From Victivallis lenta (GTDB lineage: Bacteria > Verrucomicrobiota > Lentisphaeria > Victivallales > Victivallaceae), in contig NZ_VUNS01000023.1 of assembly GCF_009695545.1 (NCBI RefSeq), positions 17,381 through 81,380 of the forward strand: a stretch of 64,000 nt of DNA, given 5' to 3'. The position numbers and the translations under genes were made by a program. The notes under the pieces were generated by a model. The model was given only the letters and a program-made list of their open reading frames with translations, was not told where the DNA came from and did not search any database. Below are positions 60,941 through 64,000 of this stretch, piece by piece (position 1 is the first letter of the stretch; each line of letters starts with the position of its first letter).

Positions 60941-61491
60941 ATCACGATAGCCGCGGCGTAATCGCAGCCGGGCGCGATATTCGCACCGTGCGGCAGCCGT
61001 GCATCGAGATAGATCGTATCGCCCTTTTTCATGCGGCGCGCGTTCTCGGGGCTGCCGACCGCATAATCGAGCTCCCCTTCCAGCACGATGAAAAACTCCT
61101 GGCTGTCGTGCTGCAGCAGTTCCCGTTTTTTGTCGCACGGGCGGTATTCGATGAAAAACGGATTCATGGTCCGGTCGGTTTTTTCGAATGCCAGGGCGAA
61201 ATAATGGATACCGTATTCGAGTCCCTGATTCCGGTCGATCTGCTCCCCTTCGTTCAGATGGCCGAACACATATTCGGGGCTTGCGTTTTCGCGTCGGAAC
61301 AGCTCGATCATATCCACGCCGAGCGCGGCCGCCACCAGATTCAGCGCCCGCAGCGAAGCGCCGGTCCGGAAATTTTCAAGCCGTGAAATATACCCTTTGG
61401 AAAGTCCGCTCCGGGCGGCAAGCTGGTCGATGGTCAGCTGCTGCTGTTGTCTCAGCTGGCGGATTTTATGCGCGACATTGACGAGATCCAT
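60931..61491 (-). CDS. XRE-cupin transcriptional regulator
   Basis: 186 residues. Cro/CI HTH at about 8-62 (LTIDQLAARSGLSKGYISRL) and a C-terminal cupin (about 110-186: LQHDSQEFFIVLEGELDYAV, MKKGDTIYLDARLPHGANIA), the ligand-sensing arrangement of small-molecule responsive repressors. Its target is unknown. Convergent with and overlapping the adenylate cyclase gene by 10 bases. Confidence 0.92.
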   Translation of the reverse strand: MDLVNVAHKIRQLRQQQQLTIDQLAARSGLSKGYISRLENFRTGASLRALNLVAAALGVDMIELFRRENASPEYVFGHLNEGEQIDRNQGLEYGIHYFALAFEKTDRTMNPFFIEYRPCDKKRELLQHDSQEFFIVLEGELDYAVGSPENARRMKKGDTIYLDARLPHGANIAPGCDYAAAIVIYH

Positions 61492-62057
61492 ACTGTATCC
61501 TTGCGGTTTTGATCATACATCCGGTTTACAATAGTGTTTCATTCGCTGCAAGTCAAGATTCCGTGACGTAAATTCTCCAAGAAATCATCGATAAATCCAC
61601 CGGCCGCACCTCGTGAATCCTCTCAGCCGCCCTTCCCTGCCACGGTCCGCATCGGAATGAACCGATACTCCAACGCGATATCGGCCGGCAGCAGAAATCC
61701 GCCCCCCGGCCCTGCTTCCGAGACACGGATCAGGCGGTTGTCACGATCACATCGCCGTTCGATGGTTCCGACAGAATGTGGCGGTGCTCGCCTCGATTTT
61801 CATTGATGATGCCCAACAATAAAAGCAGTTTGCACTCCATAAAGAGATCTTGATCCTAGAGTTTCACGGCGTCGAAATAACCAAATCCCAACGTGCGGCG
61901 CCCGGGCTTCCGTTTATGGTGTCGCGAAAATCAGCACGGAGTCGCGCAGGTTCGATCCAAATGTCCATAGGACTAAAAAAGTAAAAAATGAGTCCGATTA
62001 CGGGCAAATTACGGCTTGCATTCTCTGCAATACGGGATATATTAAGAAATAACAAAT
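61492..62057. other. Gene-free interval before tRNA-Pro
   Basis: No convincing frame, repeat or terminator beyond low-level inverted repeats. The final 50 bases (AT-rich TAAAAAAGT...TATTAAGAAATAAC) are the likely tRNA promoter region. Confidence 0.4.
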
Positions 62058-62136
62058 CGGGATATAGCGCAGTCTGGTCTAGCGCGTTTGACTGGGGGTC
62101 AAAAGGTCGAGAGTTCAAATCTCTCTATCCCGACCA
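62058..62136 (+). tRNA. tRNA-Pro (GGG)
   Basis: 79 bases with encoded CCA. Acceptor CGGGATA/TATCCCG is fully paired; anticodon loop CTGGGGG gives GGG. Followed by TTTTTATTTCCC. The DNA beyond it becomes AT-rich and carries a broken defence gene and an IS, so the tRNA may mark an integration point; no second att copy is seen. Confidence 0.93.
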
Positions 62137-62604
62137 TTTTTATTTCCCAGAAATCCAGAAATCATAATAGTTTTCTCATTGATTTTTTATAAATTAATAT
62201 AGATATTTTCCGGTCATTTCTCGTCCTTATTATATTCCATTTTTCAAGTTTCATACAAGTGGATTTCTGAACTCAATTGGGAACCCGACTAAAGATGAGC
62301 AAGAAAATTTATTCCATGTCATTATCAGCAGAAACTCCTGGCTTTCCTGTCCGCTTCCAAGCATAAGTATACCATCTGATACCACCAATTATCCTCTACC
62401 TGCAGATATACGGACCAAGTATTGGTTGCACAGCTTAGTGTACACATTGACATTATGATCTTCAAGCATTATGTTATTTTGCTTTTTCTTTGATTTATAG
62501 ACTATAGTCCCTTTCAAACGTGAATTCAGGGCAGGAGAAATATCTTTGATTTTAAGTCTAACAGTACATATCTATTCTCGCAAAATAGGGAGTATCGCAA
62601 AATA
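62137..62604. other. AT-rich degraded tract after tRNA-Pro
   Basis: No intact gene. On the minus strand short coding-like pieces occur (for example YLQVEDNWWYQMVYLCLEAD near 62370-62430 and another frame beside it), which suggests a frameshift-ridden remnant. GGGAG near 62590 precedes the ATG of the apeA-like gene. Confidence 0.35.
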
Positions 62605-63884
62605 ATGGCTAAAACCTTTGAGCAAGGCAATTAATTACACAAAAAATTACAGGCCTTTGGATTGTCCCTGAATTTGATCCACAAAAGGAATTTTGGGGAA
62701 CACTTGAATATGATCCTGAGCACGGAGTTGGAAACCTTACATTATTTGGTTATCCTGTTCTAACCAATATGTCCATTACAAAGTACAACAGTGCTTTAGG
62801 GAAAGCTACTAATGGAAAAATCATTACGGTTTTTGACCTTAAGCTCTGCGATTGGTCATCTACAGGGTTTGACGCCAAGACAACCAGTACCCGTTTTTCT
62901 TTTTTGTGTTTTATAATGGGAAAATCTATATTTTTCAAAAAAGAGAACTTGCGATTAAAAAAACTCACTTTCCGAATTACAAATCTTGAAGAATGGGTAG
63001 GGGATCATCCATTAACAACAAATTTTTCACGTCGCTATAAGAAATCCATCGGTTCTTTTTCATTTCCACCAATTTTGCGTCTGTTTGAGGATGAATTTGT
63101 TATTATTCAGCTTTCAACCACTTTCAATCAAAAAAGCGACAGTTGCAACCTAACCGCCTCATATTATCATAACGTGGAAATCAAAGCAAAAGGCAATCGA
63201 AAGTTGCCATATTGGGGAGATTCCAATAGCTTTACCTACTACAAGAAAAGAATTCTCGATTTTTTTTGTCTCGTAACTGGCAAAAATACGGTAGTATTTC
63301 AGATTGTTGGCTTGGTGTCAAAAAAACGGATTCTGCTGGATGAGCAACAAAAGCAAGTTCGTGATCTGAAATTGGCGAAGACCCGACATCATGTTTATAA
63401 TACCGTTGAAATCTTTCACCGCCGATCGATTGATCGGGCTTGGTTGACAGAACTCCATTCACGGGAAATGCTGCTTTCAAGAAATAGAATTATCATCGAT
63501 ATACAGAGTCTTTTTACAAAATTTTTTGAAAAATACGACTCTTTTGGGTTTGTTCTAAACGATTGGATTGGTATGCGCAATAAATCATCATTTACCAATC
63601 ATGCCTTGCCGGAATTGCTTTATAATCTGGAAGGGCTACACCGAAATCTTTATCCTGAATATGATAATGAGCCCGAAGGATATACGGAACAGATCACAGC
63701 AATCAAATCGCTGCTTTCTGTTGAGCAAAATAATCTTTTGAAAAATCGCCTAAGGTATCATTTTTCGTTTCGCCAAAGATTGCACGATATCATCATTTTA
63801 CGTGCTTTCGACGTTTATCCATATCTTAGTCGCAAGAATAAAGATAAAATCATTAATGATCTTCAGACGTGTCCTAACAATTAG
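62605..63884 (+). pseudogene. Broken ApeA-type abortive-infection gene (ApeA N-terminal domain, HEPN lost)
   Basis: The ATG at 62605 opens MAKTFEQGN then stops at TAA, while the next frame carries on without a start from GLWIVPEFDPQKEFWGTLEY, DPEHGVGNLTLFGYP to a long frame that has its first ATG at 62769 and ends at 63884. This is the ApeA N-terminal pattern (GxWxxPE...GTLxxxxxxG...L.LFG) and the later RITNLEEWVGDH is the F.N.EEW motif. A one- or two-base indel near 62625-62640 thus splits the start. The 3' end stops at KIINDLQTCPNN where HEPN proteins would reach their RNxxxH RNase motif; an IS4-like element begins there. The protein would lack its nuclease. Confidence 0.65.
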
Positions 63885-64000
63885 CCAAAAAGGCGGAGCC
63901 AAACTTTGTCCGTAACAGTATATTACGGTTGCCTAACCCCAAAGGAGGGCTCCGTAATGAAAAATACCTCGATAAGTCTGTTTCGTCAAATCCTGGATCT
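63861..64000 (+). mobile_element. Left end of an IS4-like insertion sequence (cut by window edge)
   Basis: From about 63861 (AGACGTGTCCTAACAATTAG) the sequence changes from apeA-like coding to the leader of a transposase gene (AAAGGAGGG, ATG 63957). The exact left terminus cannot be fixed with only one end; the last residues of the apeA-like frame may be IS-encoded. Confidence 0.6.
63957..64000 (+). CDS. Transposase, IS4 family (N-terminal 15 codons only)
   Basis: MKNTSISLFRQILDL, preceded by AAAGGAGGG at seven bases. The opening FxQILDL is the common start of IS4-type transposases with a DUF4372 N-terminus (S/F-x-QIL-x-LI-P). The gene continues past the window. Confidence 0.6.
   Translation, partial: MKNTSISLFRQILD

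Overview
The window looks like a chromosome segment of a gut-type Lentisphaerae bacterium (Victivallis-like). This is inferred from a type II pseudopilin with a Lentisphaerae/Planctomycete-style [17 protein letters not shown] start and C-terminal H-x-DG tail, a XylR-type AraC regulator, two very large glycoside-hydrolase-like proteins, a eukaryote-like two-domain glycogen debranching enzyme, and a GC-rich core (about 60 percent by eye) broken by AT-richer islands. No 16S or marker gene is present, so the assignment is an inference.

Layout. (1) 1-15406 is the right part of an integrated island. It carries a type I restriction-modification operon (hsdS, an AAA ATPase in the place where prrC sits in E. 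coli prr loci, hsdR), a small replication module on the minus strand (AlpA-like regulator, Toprim/RecA-like protein, D5/P4-type helicase, small hypothetical), an AT-rich orphan gene, two Fic-domain genes (one fused to a Bro-N domain) and a tyrosine integrase. It ends in a 3' half of tRNA-Arg(TCT), the expected attachment-site scar; the intact tRNA and other end should lie left of the window. (2) 15407-24772 is a carbohydrate region: XylR-type regulator, pseudopilin and two large putative glycoside hydrolases. (3) 24773-29952 is a decaying defence island: a PD-(D/E)xK nuclease-helicase of the DUF2075 type, a GmrSD-like DUF262 protein, and at least three broken gene remnants. (4) 30207-61491 is core genome: tRNA-fMet and tRNA-His, an HtrA protease and a C-terminal processing protease, glycogen debranching enzyme with D-aminoacylase, MATE and MFS transporters, azoreductase with a Ca/Na exchanger, a 31-residue gene with its own promoter and terminator, a calcium P-type ATPase, an IclR regulator divergent from a KDG kinase/KDPG aldolase operon over a perfect palindrome, GNAT, tRNA-Gln, the DUF368-lgt-rluD operon, a double-HTH protein, and the uppP-proC-glycosyltransferase-adenylate cyclase run. 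(5) 62058-64000 begins with tRNA-Pro(GGG), followed by an AT-rich tract with a broken ApeA-type HEPN abortive-infection gene cut at its 3' end by an IS4-like element that runs off the window.

The most interesting points are the ATPase embedded between hsdS and hsdR (a possible guard of the restriction enzyme), the Bro-N-Fic fusion beside a second Fic gene, the tRNA-Arg scar with ordered direct repeats before an integrase that lacks the usual first catalytic arginine, the repeated pattern of decaying defence genes next to tRNAs, and the autonomous 31-residue lysine-rich gene. No CRISPR array was seen.
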